Positions 24,867 through 33,419 of a stretch of DNA of 64,000 bases are shown here, piece after piece. Origin of the DNA: Actinopolymorpha singaporensis (GTDB lineage: Bacteria; Actinomycetota; Actinomycetes; Propionibacteriales; Actinopolymorphaceae). Under the pieces are notes generated by a model. It was not told the origin of the DNA. It did no database searches and was given only the letters and a program-made list of their open reading frames with translations. Numbering within the stretch: position 1 is the stretch's first letter; each line of letters starts with the position of its first letter. The translations under genes and the position numbers were made by a program. Where the stretch lies: assembly GCF_900104745.1 (NCBI RefSeq), contig NZ_LT629732.1, positions 5,381,981 to 5,445,980 on the forward strand. Reading direction: 5' to 3'.

Positions 24867-26536
24867 TCAGGTTCGAGTCGGTGACCGTGCGCTATCCCGG
24901 CGCCGCGTCGCCGGTCCTGCAGGACGTCACCTTCGAGGTCGCCGAGGGCGAGCTGTGCCTTGTCGTCGGGCAGACCGGCGCCGGCAAGAGCACGCTGCTG
25001 CGCGCGGTCAACGGGCTGGTGCCGCACTTCACCGGCGGGACGATGGCCGGACGCGTCCTCGTCGACGGCCGGGACACCCGTACGCACCGGCCGCGCGACC
25101 TCGCCGACGTGGTCGGCGTCGTCGGGCAGGATCCCCTCGCCGGGTTCGTCACCGACACGGTGGAGGACGAGCTGGCGTACGGCATGGAGTCGCTGGGGCT
25201 GCCGCCGGACGTGATGCGTACCCGCGTGGAGGAGACACTCGACCTGCTCGGCCTGGCCGGCGTACGCGGCCGGCCGATCGCCTCGCTGTCCGGCGGGCAG
25301 CAGCAGCGCGTAGCCATCGGCGCGGTCCTCACCACCCATCCCCGGATCCTGGTGCTGGACGAGCCGACGTCGGCGCTGGACCCGCAGGCCGCCGAGGAGG
25401 TGCTCGCCGCCCTCCAGCGGCTGGTGCACGACCTCGGTGTCACCGTGCTGCTGGCCGAGCACCGGCTCGAACGAGTCGTGCAGTACGCCGACCGCGTGGT
25501 GCTGGTCCACGGCACCGGCCACGCGCTGGAGGTCGGCCCGCCGGCGCAGATGATGGCCCGCTCCTCGGTCGCGCCGCCGGTCGTCGCGCTCGGCCGGCTC
25601 GCGGGGTGGGAGCCCCTCCCCCTCAGCGTCCGGGACGCCCGGCGAATGGCCGGGCCGCTCCGCGAACGACTGGCACCTCTGCCTCCACCGGTGCGGGCCG
25701 GCGTACCCCGGAAGGCGACGTCGAACAGCCGTCCCTCGATCGACACGGTGGCCTCGGTGGCCACCGTGCACGGGCTCACCGTGCGGTACGGCGGCCGCCG
25801 GTCCGCCCAACTGCCCGCGGTCCGCGACCTCGACCTCGACGTCACCGCGGGCGAGGTGGTCGCGCTGATGGGCCGCAACGGCGCGGGCAAGTCCACGCTG
25901 CTCGGCTCGCTGGTCGGCCTGGTTCGCCCGGTGGCGGGCACGGTCCGGGTCGGCGGGGAGGACCCGGTCGACCCGGCCACCGCCAAACCGCGCACGATCG
26001 CGCGGGCGGTCGGCCTGGTGCCGCAGGACCCGAGCAGCCTGCTGTACGCGGAGACGGTGGCGCAGGAGTGCGGCCAGGCCGACCGGGACTTCGACGCACC
26101 GGCCGGGAGCTGTGCCCGGCTGCTGGAGCGGCTCGCTCCCGGCGTACCCCCCGACCGTCATCCCCGCGACCTGTCCGAGGGGCAGCGGCTGTGCCTGGCG
26201 CTCGCCGTCGTGCTCACCGGGCAGCCGCCGCTGCTGTTGCTGGACGAGCCGACGCGGGGACTCGACTACACCGCCAAGGCGCGGTTGACGCGGATCGTGC
26301 GGGACCTCGCCGCCGCCGGGCACGGCGTCGTGTTCGCCACCCACGACGTCGAGCTCGTCGCGGAGGTGGCCACCCGGGTCGTCGTGCTCGCCGACGGGGA
26401 GGTGGTCGCCGACGGGCCGGTGGGTTCGGTGGTGGCCGCGTCACCGACGTTCGCACCGCAGGTGGCGAAGATCCTGCGGCCGCTGCCCTGGCTCACCGTC
26501 GCCGACGTGGCCGCCGCGCTGGAACCCGCGTCGTGA
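24863..26536 (+). CDS. ECF transporter ATPase, two nucleotide-binding domains fused
   Basis: 557 residues with two complete ABC domains (EcfA-EcfA' in one chain). Domain 1: GQTGAGKST Walker A, GQDPLAGFVTDTVEDEL Q-loop with the ECF-type downstream segment, LSGGQQQRVAIG signature, ILVLDEPTSALD Walker B, LLAEHRLER. Domain 2: GRNGAGKST, LVPQDPSSLLYAETVAQE, LSEGQRLCLALAVVL, LLLLDEPTRGLD, FATHDVELVAEVA. Both are intact, so unlike the ATPase-like protein at 6864 this one should be active. Both ends overlap neighbours by 4 bp. Confidence 0.9.
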   Translation: MIRFESVTVRYPGAASPVLQDVTFEVAEGELCLVVGQTGAGKSTLLRAVNGLVPHFTGGTMAGRVLVDGRDTRTHRPRDLADVVGVVGQDPLAGFVTDTVEDELAYGMESLGLPPDVMRTRVEETLDLLGLAGVRGRPIASLSGGQQQRVAIGAVLTTHPRILVLDEPTSALDPQAAEEVLAALQRLVHDLGVTVLLAEHRLERVVQYADRVVLVHGTGHALEVGPPAQMMARSSVAPPVVALGRLAGWEPLPLSVRDARRMAGPLRERLAPLPPPVRAGVPRKATSNSRPSIDTVASVATVHGLTVRYGGRRSAQLPAVRDLDLDVTAGEVVALMGRNGAGKSTLLGSLVGLVRPVAGTVRVGGEDPVDPATAKPRTIARAVGLVPQDPSSLLYAETVAQECGQADRDFDAPAGSCARLLERLAPGVPPDRHPRDLSEGQRLCLALAVVLTGQPPLLLLDEPTRGLDYTAKARLTRIVRDLAAAGHGVVFATHDVELVAEVATRVVVLADGEVVADGPVGSVVAASPTFAPQVAKILRPLPWLTVADVAAALEPAS

Positions 26537-27504
26537 CCGACGCCGGGACCACCGTCGTCCGGCTGCGGCCCCGGTCGGTCGCGGCCCTCGCGGTGGCCGG
26601 CCTGGTCGGCGTACTGGGGTTCGGTTGGCCGTTCCTGACCGGAGCCGGTGACCCGGCCGCCGCGTCCGGGGGTGCCGGCCCGAACGCGCCGTACCTCTTC
26701 CTGGCTCTGCTTCCCCTCGTCATCGCGGTCGTGCTGGCCGAGCTGACCGAGGGCGGCATGGACGCCAAGGCCGTCGCCATGCTCGGCGTGCTCGCCGCGG
26801 CCGGGACCGCGCTGCGGGCGCTCAGCCCGGGCACCGGCGGGTTCGAGCCGACGCTGTTCCTGGTGATCCTCGCTGCCCGGGTGTTCGGTGCGGGGTTCGG
26901 GTTTGCGCTGGGGTCGGTGGTGATCCTGGCCAGCGGGCTGGCCACCGGCGGCGTGGGTCCGTGGCTGCCGTTCCAGATGGTCGGCCTGGCCTGGGTCGGG
27001 CTGGCTGCGGGGCTGCTGCCGCGCGCGTCCGGCCGGGCCGAGCGGGTGCTGCTCGCCGGCTACGCGGCCGTGGCGGGGTTCGCGTACGGCGCGATGCTCA
27101 ACCTGTCCTTCTGGCCGTTCTCCACCTCGCTGCCGGCCGGGATGAGCTACGCCGCCGGCGAGCCGGTGCTCACCAACCTCCGCCACTACGCGGCGTTCTA
27201 CGTCACCACGTCGTTCGGCTGGGACTGCGTACGCGCGGTGGTGAACGCGGTCCTGATCCTGATCGCCGGCCGGGTGGTGCTCGGCACCCTGCGCCGGGCG
27301 GCCAGGCGGGCGGCGTTCGAGGCTCCCGCCGACTTCGAGGCTCCCGCCGACTTCGAGGCTCCCGTCGACTTCGAGGCTCCCGTCGACTTCGAGGCGGCGC
27401 ACCCCGAGGCGCCGGCGCAGTCCGACGCGTTGGAGCAGTCGGGTCAGCCACCTCCGGCTCAGCCCACGGATCGGCCGGCAGCCACCCGTTGGGCCAGTCC
27501 GTAG
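26533..27504 (+). CDS. ECF transporter substrate-binding (S) component, probably for B12/corrinoid
   Basis: 323 residues, about six membrane helices (APYLFLALLPLVIAVVLAEL, VAMLGVLAAAGTALRALS, FGAGFGFALGSVVILASGLATGGVGPWLPFQMVGLAWVGLAAGL, FYVTTSFGWDCVRAVVNAVLILIAGRVVLG). Substrate is inferred from the cobalamin riboswitch at the head of the operon. The C-terminal ~60 residues are a cytoplasmic tail with four FEAP(A/V)D hexapeptide repeats. Its 3' end overlaps the convergent ClpP-like gene by 46 bp. Cobalt cannot be excluded as the substrate, but the CbiM-type N-terminal His is not seen. Confidence 0.82.
   Translation: MTDAGTTVVRLRPRSVAALAVAGLVGVLGFGWPFLTGAGDPAAASGGAGPNAPYLFLALLPLVIAVVLAELTEGGMDAKAVAMLGVLAAAGTALRALSPGTGGFEPTLFLVILAARVFGAGFGFALGSVVILASGLATGGVGPWLPFQMVGLAWVGLAAGLLPRASGRAERVLLAGYAAVAGFAYGAMLNLSFWPFSTSLPAGMSYAAGEPVLTNLRHYAAFYVTTSFGWDCVRAVVNAVLILIAGRVVLGTLRRAARRAAFEAPADFEAPADFEAPVDFEAPVDFEAAHPEAPAQSDALEQSGQPPPAQPTDRPAATRWASP
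27316..27395 (+). repeat. 18-bp tandem repeat, four copies
   Basis: TTCGAGGCTCCCGCCGAC is repeated at 27316, 27334, 27352 and 27370, the last two with a C-to-T change, then half a unit. It encodes FEAPAD/FEAPVD. Near identity suggests recent expansion. Confidence 0.9.
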
Positions 27505-28022
27505 CCGACGGCCTCCTCGGCGGTGAGGAACCGGCCTGTCCGCAGGTCGGCGGCGACCGACTCGGCCTGGCGCCCGGTCGCCTCCGACAGCAGGTCCACC
27601 AGGTCGTCGCGCTGACGGAGGTACTCCTGGGCGTAGGTGTCCACCTCGGTGGCGGTGCCGGTGCGCTCGGGCGCCTTCGGCTCGGCCAGCCGGAACCGCG
27701 CGTGGGGGTAAGCGACCCGTACCGGTGCCGCCGCGTACGCCGCGACCGCCGGGCCGCCCACCTCGCCGACCGCGACCGCGGTGAGCTCGGCGCGCAGCAC
27801 CCGCACCGTGTCGGCCAGGCTGAGCGCGGCGCCCGGCGTGCCGTCGGGGCAGGACAGGTGCAGCTGGATCGGGTCGGGGGCCAGCGCCTCCAGAGTGAGC
27901 AGTTGGGCGGCGGTGCGGGTGGCGCGCTCCTCGTCGAGGAAACCCCGCGCCAGTACGACCCGGCGCGCGAACAACTGCTCGGCGACGTAGGAGTCGAAGG
28001 TCATCGCCCGGTCGTCCCTCAT
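27459..28022 (-). CDS. ClpP-fold protein lacking the catalytic triad
   Basis: 187 residues that follow ClpP throughout: SYVAEQLFARRVVLARGFLDEERATRTAAQLLTLEAL (ClpP 'LLxxRiVfLg...AQLLxLE'), PIQLHLSCPDGTPGAALSLADT (the GG oxyanion segment reduced to DGT), then AVAVGEVGGPAVAAYAAAPVRVAYPHARFRLAEP. In ClpP this last block carries GQAAS and MIHQP; here the Ser position is Gly90 and the His position Ala113, and the RD of the Asp region is TG (TGRFLTAEEAVGYGLAQRV). It should be proteolytically inactive. It is 53 bp downstream of an XRE regulator gene, with ribosome site GGAGGAGCC before the ATG at 28022. Confidence 0.75.
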   Translation of the reverse strand: MRDDRAMTFDSYVAEQLFARRVVLARGFLDEERATRTAAQLLTLEALAPDPIQLHLSCPDGTPGAALSLADTVRVLRAELTAVAVGEVGGPAVAAYAAAPVRVAYPHARFRLAEPKAPERTGTATEVDTYAQEYLRQRDDLVDLLSEATGRQAESVAADLRTGRFLTAEEAVGYGLAQRVAAGRSVG

Positions 28023-28075
28023 GACGGCTCCTCCGGTGTGGTCGGCCTCTACGGGCTGGTCATGCGCTCACAGGG

Positions 28076-28396
28076 TCAGCCGCCGCCGAGCCGGACGTCG
28101 AGCCGGTGGCCGACGGCGGCGGCGTAGCGCTCCAGGGTGGACAGGCGTACGTCGACCTCACCGGCCTCCAGCCTGGCGACCGCCGACTGGGACGTACCCA
28201 TCCGCGCGGCCACCTGGGTCTGGGACAGCCCGGATCGGCGGCGCAGGTCGACCAGCGACTCGGCCAGCGCCCGCCGCCGCAGCGCCATCTCCCGGAAACC
28301 GGGCATCACCGGCAGGTCGTCGTCCCCGGCCCGGGAGGACGGGGAGGACGAGGAAGTCGGGGAAGACGAGGAAGTCGGGGAGGGCTCGTTCGCCAT
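28076..28396 (-). CDS. XRE-family DNA-binding regulator
   Basis: 106 residues: a Ser/Pro-rich N-terminus (PTSSSSPTSSSSPSS), the segment LPVMPGFREMALRRRALAESLVDLRRRSG, and a helix-turn-helix LSQTQVAARMGTSQSAVARLEAGEVDVRLSTLERYAAAVGHRLDVRL. The HTH is antitoxin/HigA-like in size. It is the first gene of a pair with the ClpP-like gene. A perfect palindrome 10 bp upstream of its ATG is the likely autoregulatory operator. Confidence 0.85.
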   Translation of the reverse strand: MANEPSPTSSSSPTSSSSPSSRAGDDDLPVMPGFREMALRRRALAESLVDLRRRSGLSQTQVAARMGTSQSAVARLEAGEVDVRLSTLERYAAAVGHRLDVRLGGG

Positions 28397-28405
28397 ACCG
28401 GAAAC

Positions 28406-28427
28406 GCTATCTCGCAAACGAGATAGC
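28406..28427. promoter_or_regulatory. Operator palindrome TATCTCG-N4-CGAGATA
   Basis: GCTATCTCG (28406-28414), CAAA, CGAGATAGC (28419-28427): a perfect 9-bp inverted repeat with a 4-bp spacer, immediately upstream of the XRE gene and also 11 bp before the stop of the gcvT gene that lies upstream. Size and symmetry suit a dimeric HTH repressor. Confidence 0.78.
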
Positions 28428-28437
28428 TGCCACCGTG

Positions 28438-29532
28438 TCAGCTCGTGGGCGAGGCTTCGACGAAGGGCGGGCGGCGAACCGCGAACGCCTCCCGCCGGCC
28501 GCGTACGTCGACCGCGACCTCGTCTCCCTCGTTCACCCGGGCGTCCAGCAGGGCCAGCCCGATCCCCATCCTTCGGGTCGGCGAGAACGTCCCGCTCGTC
28601 ACCACGCCCACGGGTGCGCCGTCGGCGTCGACCACGGACATGCCCGGCCGTGGAATGCCCCGCCCGCGTGACTCCAGGCCGAGCAGCCGCCGGGCCGGCC
28701 CGGTCGCTCGTTCCGCCGACAGCACCGCCCGGCCCCAGAACGCCGGCTTCTTCCAGCCGACGGCCCAGCCGAGGCGGGCCTGCACCGGGGTGATGTCGAG
28801 GGAGATGTCCTGCCCGTGCAGGGGGTAGCCCATCTCGGTGCGCAGGGTGTCGCGGGCGCCGAGGCCGCAGGCCGCGATGCCGTACGCCTCTCCGGCGGCG
28901 AGGATCGCGTCCCACAGGTCCGGCCCGGCGTGCGCGGGCGCCACGAGTTCGTACCCGCGCTCGCCGGTGTAGCCGGTACGGCAGACGGTGACCGGCGCTC
29001 CCTGCCAGCCGGCCTGCACGAACGACATGTACCCGTGCCCGGCAGGCAGCCCGGCGGCGGCGAGCACGTCGTCGCTGCGGGGGCCCTGGACGGCGAGCAC
29101 CACGAAATCGTCGTGCAGGTCGACGACCTCCACCCCGTCCGGCGCCTGCGCGGCGAGCCGGGCGACGACCTCGGCACAGTTGGCGGCGTTCGGCACGAGG
29201 AACACCTCGTCGTGGCCGCGCAGGTAGGCGATCAGGTCGTCCACGACACCGCCGGTCGCGTCGTCGCAGCACAGGGTGTACTGCGCCTTGCCCGGCTCGA
29301 TCCTGGCCAGGGAGTTGCTGAGAGTCGCGTCGACATAATCCGCCGCGCCTGGGCCGCTCACCCGCGCCTTGCCGAGGTGGCTCACGTCGAACACGCCCAC
29401 GCCGGACCGCACGGCCGCGTGCTCGCGCAGCACCCCTCCACCGGCGTACTCCAGCGGCATCTCCCAGCCGCCGAACTCCGCGAACTTCGCACCCAGAGCC
29501 TGGTGCCGGTCGTGCAGCGGCGAACGTCTCAT
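28438..29532 (-). CDS. gcvT: Aminomethyltransferase (glycine cleavage T protein)
   Basis: Transfers the aminomethyl carbon from lipoyl-GcvH to tetrahydrofolate, releasing ammonia. 364 residues with [74 protein letters not shown] (catalytic Asp), [47 protein letters not shown] and VTSGTFSPT. It matches mycobacterial Rv2211c closely and sits in the same neighbourhood. gcvP and gcvH are not in the window. The ATG at 29532 lies seven bases after a TAGGTT hexamer, so the message is probably leaderless. Confidence 0.92.
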   Translation of the reverse strand: MRRSPLHDRHQALGAKFAEFGGWEMPLEYAGGGVLREHAAVRSGVGVFDVSHLGKARVSGPGAADYVDATLSNSLARIEPGKAQYTLCCDDATGGVVDDLIAYLRGHDEVFLVPNAANCAEVVARLAAQAPDGVEVVDLHDDFVVLAVQGPRSDDVLAAAGLPAGHGYMSFVQAGWQGAPVTVCRTGYTGERGYELVAPAHAGPDLWDAILAAGEAYGIAACGLGARDTLRTEMGYPLHGQDISLDITPVQARLGWAVGWKKPAFWGRAVLSAERATGPARRLLGLESRGRGIPRPGMSVVDADGAPVGVVTSGTFSPTRRMGIGLALLDARVNEGDEVAVDVRGRREAFAVRRPPFVEASPTS

Positions 29533-29539
29533 GCCCGCG

Positions 29540-29545
29540 AACCTA
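29540..29545 (-). promoter_or_regulatory. -10 hexamer of leaderless gcvT
   Basis: TAGGTT on the minus strand (29545 to 29540), seven bases (CGCGGGC), then ATG at 29532. No ribosome site. Confidence 0.6.
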
Positions 29546-29679
29546 CCGAACCCGCACCGCGGGGACGGCGTAGCATCCGCCGGGACAGGCGTCGAAGTTC
29601 TCAAGCTCCGTTCACCCGCACGGCACCGGCAACTGACCGCACGGCATCGCCGACGAATCCGCACGAGGAGAGATCAAGC

Positions 29680-31191
29680 GTGAGTGTGAAAAGTCCGAGC
29701 ATCTCCGTCCGCAAGGCGTCCGCCCCTTCGGTGAAGGTGGACGCGCTGGTCGTCGGCGTGGCGCCCGGTGACCAGGAAGTGACGCTCGACTCCGGAGCGC
29801 GCGAGGTCGACAAGGCCCTCGGCGGCCGGCTCGCCTCCACCCTCACCGCGCTTGGCGCGAAGGGCAAGGCGGAGGAGGTGACGCTGCTTCCCTCCCCCGG
29901 CGGCGTGGACGCCACGTTGGTCGCGGCGGTCGGGCTGGGCGGTGACGAGCCCAACGCCGAGGCGCTGCGCCGGGCCGCCGGTGCGGTCGTACGCCGGCTG
30001 GCCGGCAAGGCGGACACCGTGGCGTTCGCGGTCGGTGACGGAGCCGCCGAGAGCGTCGCCGCGCTCGCCGAGGGTGTGCTGCTCGGGTCCTACACCTTCG
30101 ACCGCTACCGCACCAACGCAGACAAGCGGCCGGCGCCGATCTCCGCGGTCACGGTGCTGACCGGCAAGGCCCGCGACAAGGCCGTCAAGGCCGCCTTGGC
30201 ACGAGCCGAGGCGGTGGCGGCGGCGGTCAACCTCACCCGCGACTGGGTCAACACCGCACCCTCCGACCTCTACCCCGAGGTGTTCGCGGACGAGGCCAAG
30301 GCGGTCGGCAAGCGGGCCGGACTCACCGTCGAGGTGCTCGACCGCAAGGCGCTGGAGGCCAAGGGCTACGGCGGAACGCTCGGCGTCGGCCAGGGTTCCG
30401 AACGCGAGCCGCGGGTCGTCCGGCTGAGCTACAAGCCGGCCCGCGCCAAGAAGCACCTGGTCTTCGTCGGCAAGGGGATCACCTTCGACACCGGTGGCAT
30501 CTCCCTCAAGCCCAACGAGGGCATGCTCACCATGAAGAGCGACATGGCCGGTGCGGCGGCGGTCCTGGCCGCGGTCACCGCGGTCGCCGAACTGCAGCTC
30601 CCGGTCGCGGTGACGGCCTGGGCGCCGATGGCGGAGAACATGCCGTCCGGGTCCGCCCAGCGGCCCTCCGACGTGCTGCGCATCTACGGCGGCAAGACGG
30701 TGGAGGTGCTCAACACCGACGCCGAGGGCCGGCTCGTCCTGGCCGACGCGATCGCCCGGGCCAGCGAGGACAAGCCCGACGTCATCGTCGACGTGGCCAC
30801 CCTCACCGGCGCCTGCATGGTCGCGCTCGGCGGCCGGACGTTCGGGATCATGGGCAACGACGAGGACTTCAACTCGTTCGTACGCCAGACCGCCGGCCGC
30901 GCCGGCGAGGACGGCTGGCCGCTGCCCATTCCCGAGGGCACCCGGGAGAGCCTGGACTCCAAGGTCGCCGACCTGGCCAACGTCGCCCGCGGCCGGCTCG
31001 GTGGTGCCCTGGTGGCCGCGAGCTTCCTGAACGAGTTCGTCGGCGAGGGGATCCGGTGGGCGCACCTGGACATCGCCGGACCTTCGTACAACGACGGTTC
31101 CGCCTGGGGCTACACGCCGGTCGGCGGGACGGGCGCCAGCGTGCGCACGCTGGTCGGCCTGGCCGAGGCCGCGGCGGCCGGTGAGCTGTAG
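29680..31191 (+). CDS. pepA: Leucyl aminopeptidase (M17)
   Basis: 503-residue cytosolic di-metal exopeptidase. Active-site blocks: HLVFVGKGITFDTGGISLKPNEGMLTMKSDMAGAAAVL (Lys/Asp ligands), EVLNTDAEGRLVLADAI (the NTDAEGRL signature) and VATLTGACMVALG. The N-terminal half is the usual macro-domain-like module. The GTG at 29680 follows GAGGAGAGATCAAGC. It is homologous in position to mycobacterial pepB (Rv2213), divergent from gcvT. Confidence 0.95.
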   Translation: MSVKSPSISVRKASAPSVKVDALVVGVAPGDQEVTLDSGAREVDKALGGRLASTLTALGAKGKAEEVTLLPSPGGVDATLVAAVGLGGDEPNAEALRRAAGAVVRRLAGKADTVAFAVGDGAAESVAALAEGVLLGSYTFDRYRTNADKRPAPISAVTVLTGKARDKAVKAALARAEAVAAAVNLTRDWVNTAPSDLYPEVFADEAKAVGKRAGLTVEVLDRKALEAKGYGGTLGVGQGSEREPRVVRLSYKPARAKKHLVFVGKGITFDTGGISLKPNEGMLTMKSDMAGAAAVLAAVTAVAELQLPVAVTAWAPMAENMPSGSAQRPSDVLRIYGGKTVEVLNTDAEGRLVLADAIARASEDKPDVIVDVATLTGACMVALGGRTFGIMGNDEDFNSFVRQTAGRAGEDGWPLPIPEGTRESLDSKVADLANVARGRLGGALVAASFLNEFVGEGIRWAHLDIAGPSYNDGSAWGYTPVGGTGASVRTLVGLAEAAAAGEL

Positions 31192-31194
31192 CCC

Positions 31195-31215
31195 GAGCCG
31201 GAGGGCTCCGGGCTC
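31195..31215. terminator. Possible hairpin between convergent genes
   Basis: GAGCCGGAG followed by CTCCGGGCTC can fold into a short imperfect stem between pepA and the convergent small gene at 31248. No T-run. Confidence 0.35.
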
Positions 31216-31247
31216 GAACGACGTCACAGCGCTCCCGGCGCGGTGGG

Positions 31248-31619
31248 CTAACCCGCCTCGCCGGGAGCGGTCGGTCCCAGCGACCTCGCCTGCTTCTCCG
31301 CAGCCGCACGCCGGCTGTTCCACGCCCGCATGCGCTGGGGGTAGCCGACCACCTGGGCGTCGTAGCTGGGGATGCCGAGCCGGTTGGCGAACTCATGGGC
31401 CCTGGCGGCGTCCGGCATCCGCCGCCGGGTCCACTCCCCGTCGTCGGCGACCAGCAGCAGGGTGGTCTCTGTCACGGTCGTGCGCGGCTCGACGAAACCC
31501 TCGACGCCGCGGCGCGTACGGGCGAACTCCGTCAGGTGGGCGAGGTCCTCGCTCGCAGCCGACCCGCGTCCGTGGGCAGGGGCCGAGCCGGCGCGGCGCC
31601 GCCGGAACCATCGCCGCAT
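31248..31619 (-). CDS. Small conserved hypothetical protein
   Basis: 123 residues, Arg-rich start MRRWFRRRRAGSAPAHGRGSAASEDLAHLTEFARTRRGVEGFVEPRTTV, followed by TTLLLVADDGEWTRRRMPDAARAHEFANRLGIPSYDAQVVGYPQRMRAWNSRR. The second part resembles small alpha/beta proteins seen beside lpd/sucB in actinobacteria; no function is known to me. It has a near-ideal ribosome site AAGGAGGT six bases before the ATG, a good sign that it is real. It is divergent from lpdA. Confidence 0.7.
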   Translation of the reverse strand: MRRWFRRRRAGSAPAHGRGSAASEDLAHLTEFARTRRGVEGFVEPRTTVTETTLLLVADDGEWTRRRMPDAARAHEFANRLGIPSYDAQVVGYPQRMRAWNSRRAAAEKQARSLGPTAPGEAG

Positions 31620-31977
31620 CGCGACCTCCTTAGCAGCCGAGCTGACTTGTCGATCGAACGCACGAAGTGTGCCGCAGGTTCCGGGCGTCCGGAAGGCCCG
31701 GACACCGTGTCGCCGAGCACCGCCGGCGGGCAAGTTCCAGTCGGCACAGACACTCCCAAGCCCGTACGAACCACCACCATTCGCCGGTCCGGATACCACG
31801 CCGACGCGGCCGGGACGGACCCTTTGGGCACTTGGGCACCGAGGGTGGAAAGATGACGGTGACGTGACGACCCCGTACCGGCCCACACCGGCTCGGAGCC
31901 GTCACCACCACGTTCAGACAGCTTGAGTCAGCTCCACGCAGTTCAGGCAGGTTCAGACCAGCGGCACGGAGGACCCC
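31620..31977. other. Divergent intergenic region before lpdA
   Basis: 358 bp between the small gene on the minus strand and lpdA. It holds the AAGGAGGT ribosome site of the former and GGAGG of the latter. Open frames across it have no recognisable content; I see no RNA element. Confidence 0.4.
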
Positions 31978-33369
31978 GTGGCGGACAACGACGCCGGCAC
32001 CTCGTTCGACCTTGTGATCCTCGGCGGAGGCAGCGGCGGGTACGCGTGCGCTTTGCGCGCGGCCGAGCTCGACATGCGGGTCGCGCTCGTGGAGAAGGAC
32101 AAGCTGGGCGGCACCTGTCTGCACCGCGGGTGCATCCCCACCAAGGCGCTGCTGCACGCCGCCGAGATCGCCGACAACGCCCGCGACGGCGCCGACTTCG
32201 GCATCCGCTCGACGTTCGAGGGCGTCGACATGGCGGGGGTCAACAAGTACAAGGACGGCGTCGTCAACCGCGCCTTCCGCGGCGTCGGCGGGCTGCTCAG
32301 GGCCCGCGACGTCACCGTCGTCGAGGGCGCGGGCCGGCTGGTCGCGCCCAACGCGGTCCAGGTCAACGGCACGAGGTACGAAGCGCCCAACATCGTCCTG
32401 GCCACCGGGTCGTACTCCCGCACCCTGCCCGGGCTGGACATCGACGGCGAACGCGTCATCACCAGCGACCACGCGCTCCAGCTCACCGACGTACCCTCCT
32501 CGGTCATCGTGCTCGGCGGCGGCGTGATCGGCGTCGAGTTCGCCAGCGTCTGGCGTTCCTTCGGCGCCGACGTCACCATCATCGAGGCGCTCCCCCGGCT
32601 GCTGGCCGTCGAGGACGAGGCGAGCTCCAAGGCCGTCGAACGCGGCTTCCGCAAGCGCGGCATCACCTTCAGGACGAACACGCCGTACAAGAGCGTCGAA
32701 CGCACCGAGCAGGGCGTACGCCTGACCGCCGAGTCCGGGGAGACCTTCGAGGCCGAACTACTCCTCGTCGCGGTGGGACGCGGCCCGGTGATCGCCGACC
32801 TCGGCTACGAGGACGTCGGCGTGGCGATCGACCGCGGCTTCGTCCGCGTCGACGAACGGCTGCGCACCACGGTCCCGGGCATCCGCGCGGCAGGTGACAT
32901 CGTCTTCGGCCTGCAGTTGGCGCACCGCGGCTTCCAGCAGGGCATCTTCATCGCCGAGGACATCGCGGGCCTCGACCCGGCGGTGATCGACGAGACCGGC
33001 ATCCCGCGGGTGACCTACTGCGACCCCGAGGTGGCCTCGATGGGCCTCACGGAGGCCGCGGCCAAGGAGAAGCACGGGGCGGACGGGATCGAGACGTTCA
33101 CCTACGACCTGGCCGGCAACCCCAAGAGCCAGATCCTGAAGACGCAGGGCTTCGTGAAGGTGATCCGGGCCAAGAACGGCCCGATCGTCGGCATCCACAT
33201 GGTGGGTGCCCGGGTCGGCGAACTCGTCGGCGAGGCCCAACTGATCTACAACTGGGAGGCGTTCCCCGAGGAGGTCGCCCAGCTGGTCCACATGCACCCG
33301 ACCCAGAGCGAAGCGATCGGCGAGGCCCACCTGGCCCTCGCCGGCAAGCCGCTGCACGTGCACGGCTGA
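31978..33369 (+). CDS. lpdA: Dihydrolipoyl dehydrogenase (E3)
   Basis: 463-residue FAD flavoenzyme that reoxidises lipoyl groups of 2-oxoacid dehydrogenases and the glycine cleavage system. [22 protein letters not shown] (FAD), [18 protein letters not shown] (redox disulfide CLHRGC), [17 protein letters not shown] (NAD), [18 protein letters not shown], and C-terminal [17 protein letters not shown] (catalytic His-Glu). The GTG at 31978 follows CGGAGGACCCC. It is 50 bp upstream of the lipoyl acyltransferase gene. Confidence 0.95.
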   Translation: MADNDAGTSFDLVILGGGSGGYACALRAAELDMRVALVEKDKLGGTCLHRGCIPTKALLHAAEIADNARDGADFGIRSTFEGVDMAGVNKYKDGVVNRAFRGVGGLLRARDVTVVEGAGRLVAPNAVQVNGTRYEAPNIVLATGSYSRTLPGLDIDGERVITSDHALQLTDVPSSVIVLGGGVIGVEFASVWRSFGADVTIIEALPRLLAVEDEASSKAVERGFRKRGITFRTNTPYKSVERTEQGVRLTAESGETFEAELLLVAVGRGPVIADLGYEDVGVAIDRGFVRVDERLRTTVPGIRAAGDIVFGLQLAHRGFQQGIFIAEDIAGLDPAVIDETGIPRVTYCDPEVASMGLTEAAAKEKHGADGIETFTYDLAGNPKSQILKTQGFVKVIRAKNGPIVGIHMVGARVGELVGEAQLIYNWEAFPEEVAQLVHMHPTQSEAIGEAHLALAGKPLHVHG

Positions 33370-33419
33370 GGCGCCTCGCCCCCAAGGCCCAGTTCGGCAA
33401 ACCACGACAAGGAGCAAGC

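Noticed and set aside
27459-28022. Active ClpP peptidase
   Set aside because: Ser, His and the Asp-region residues are all replaced.
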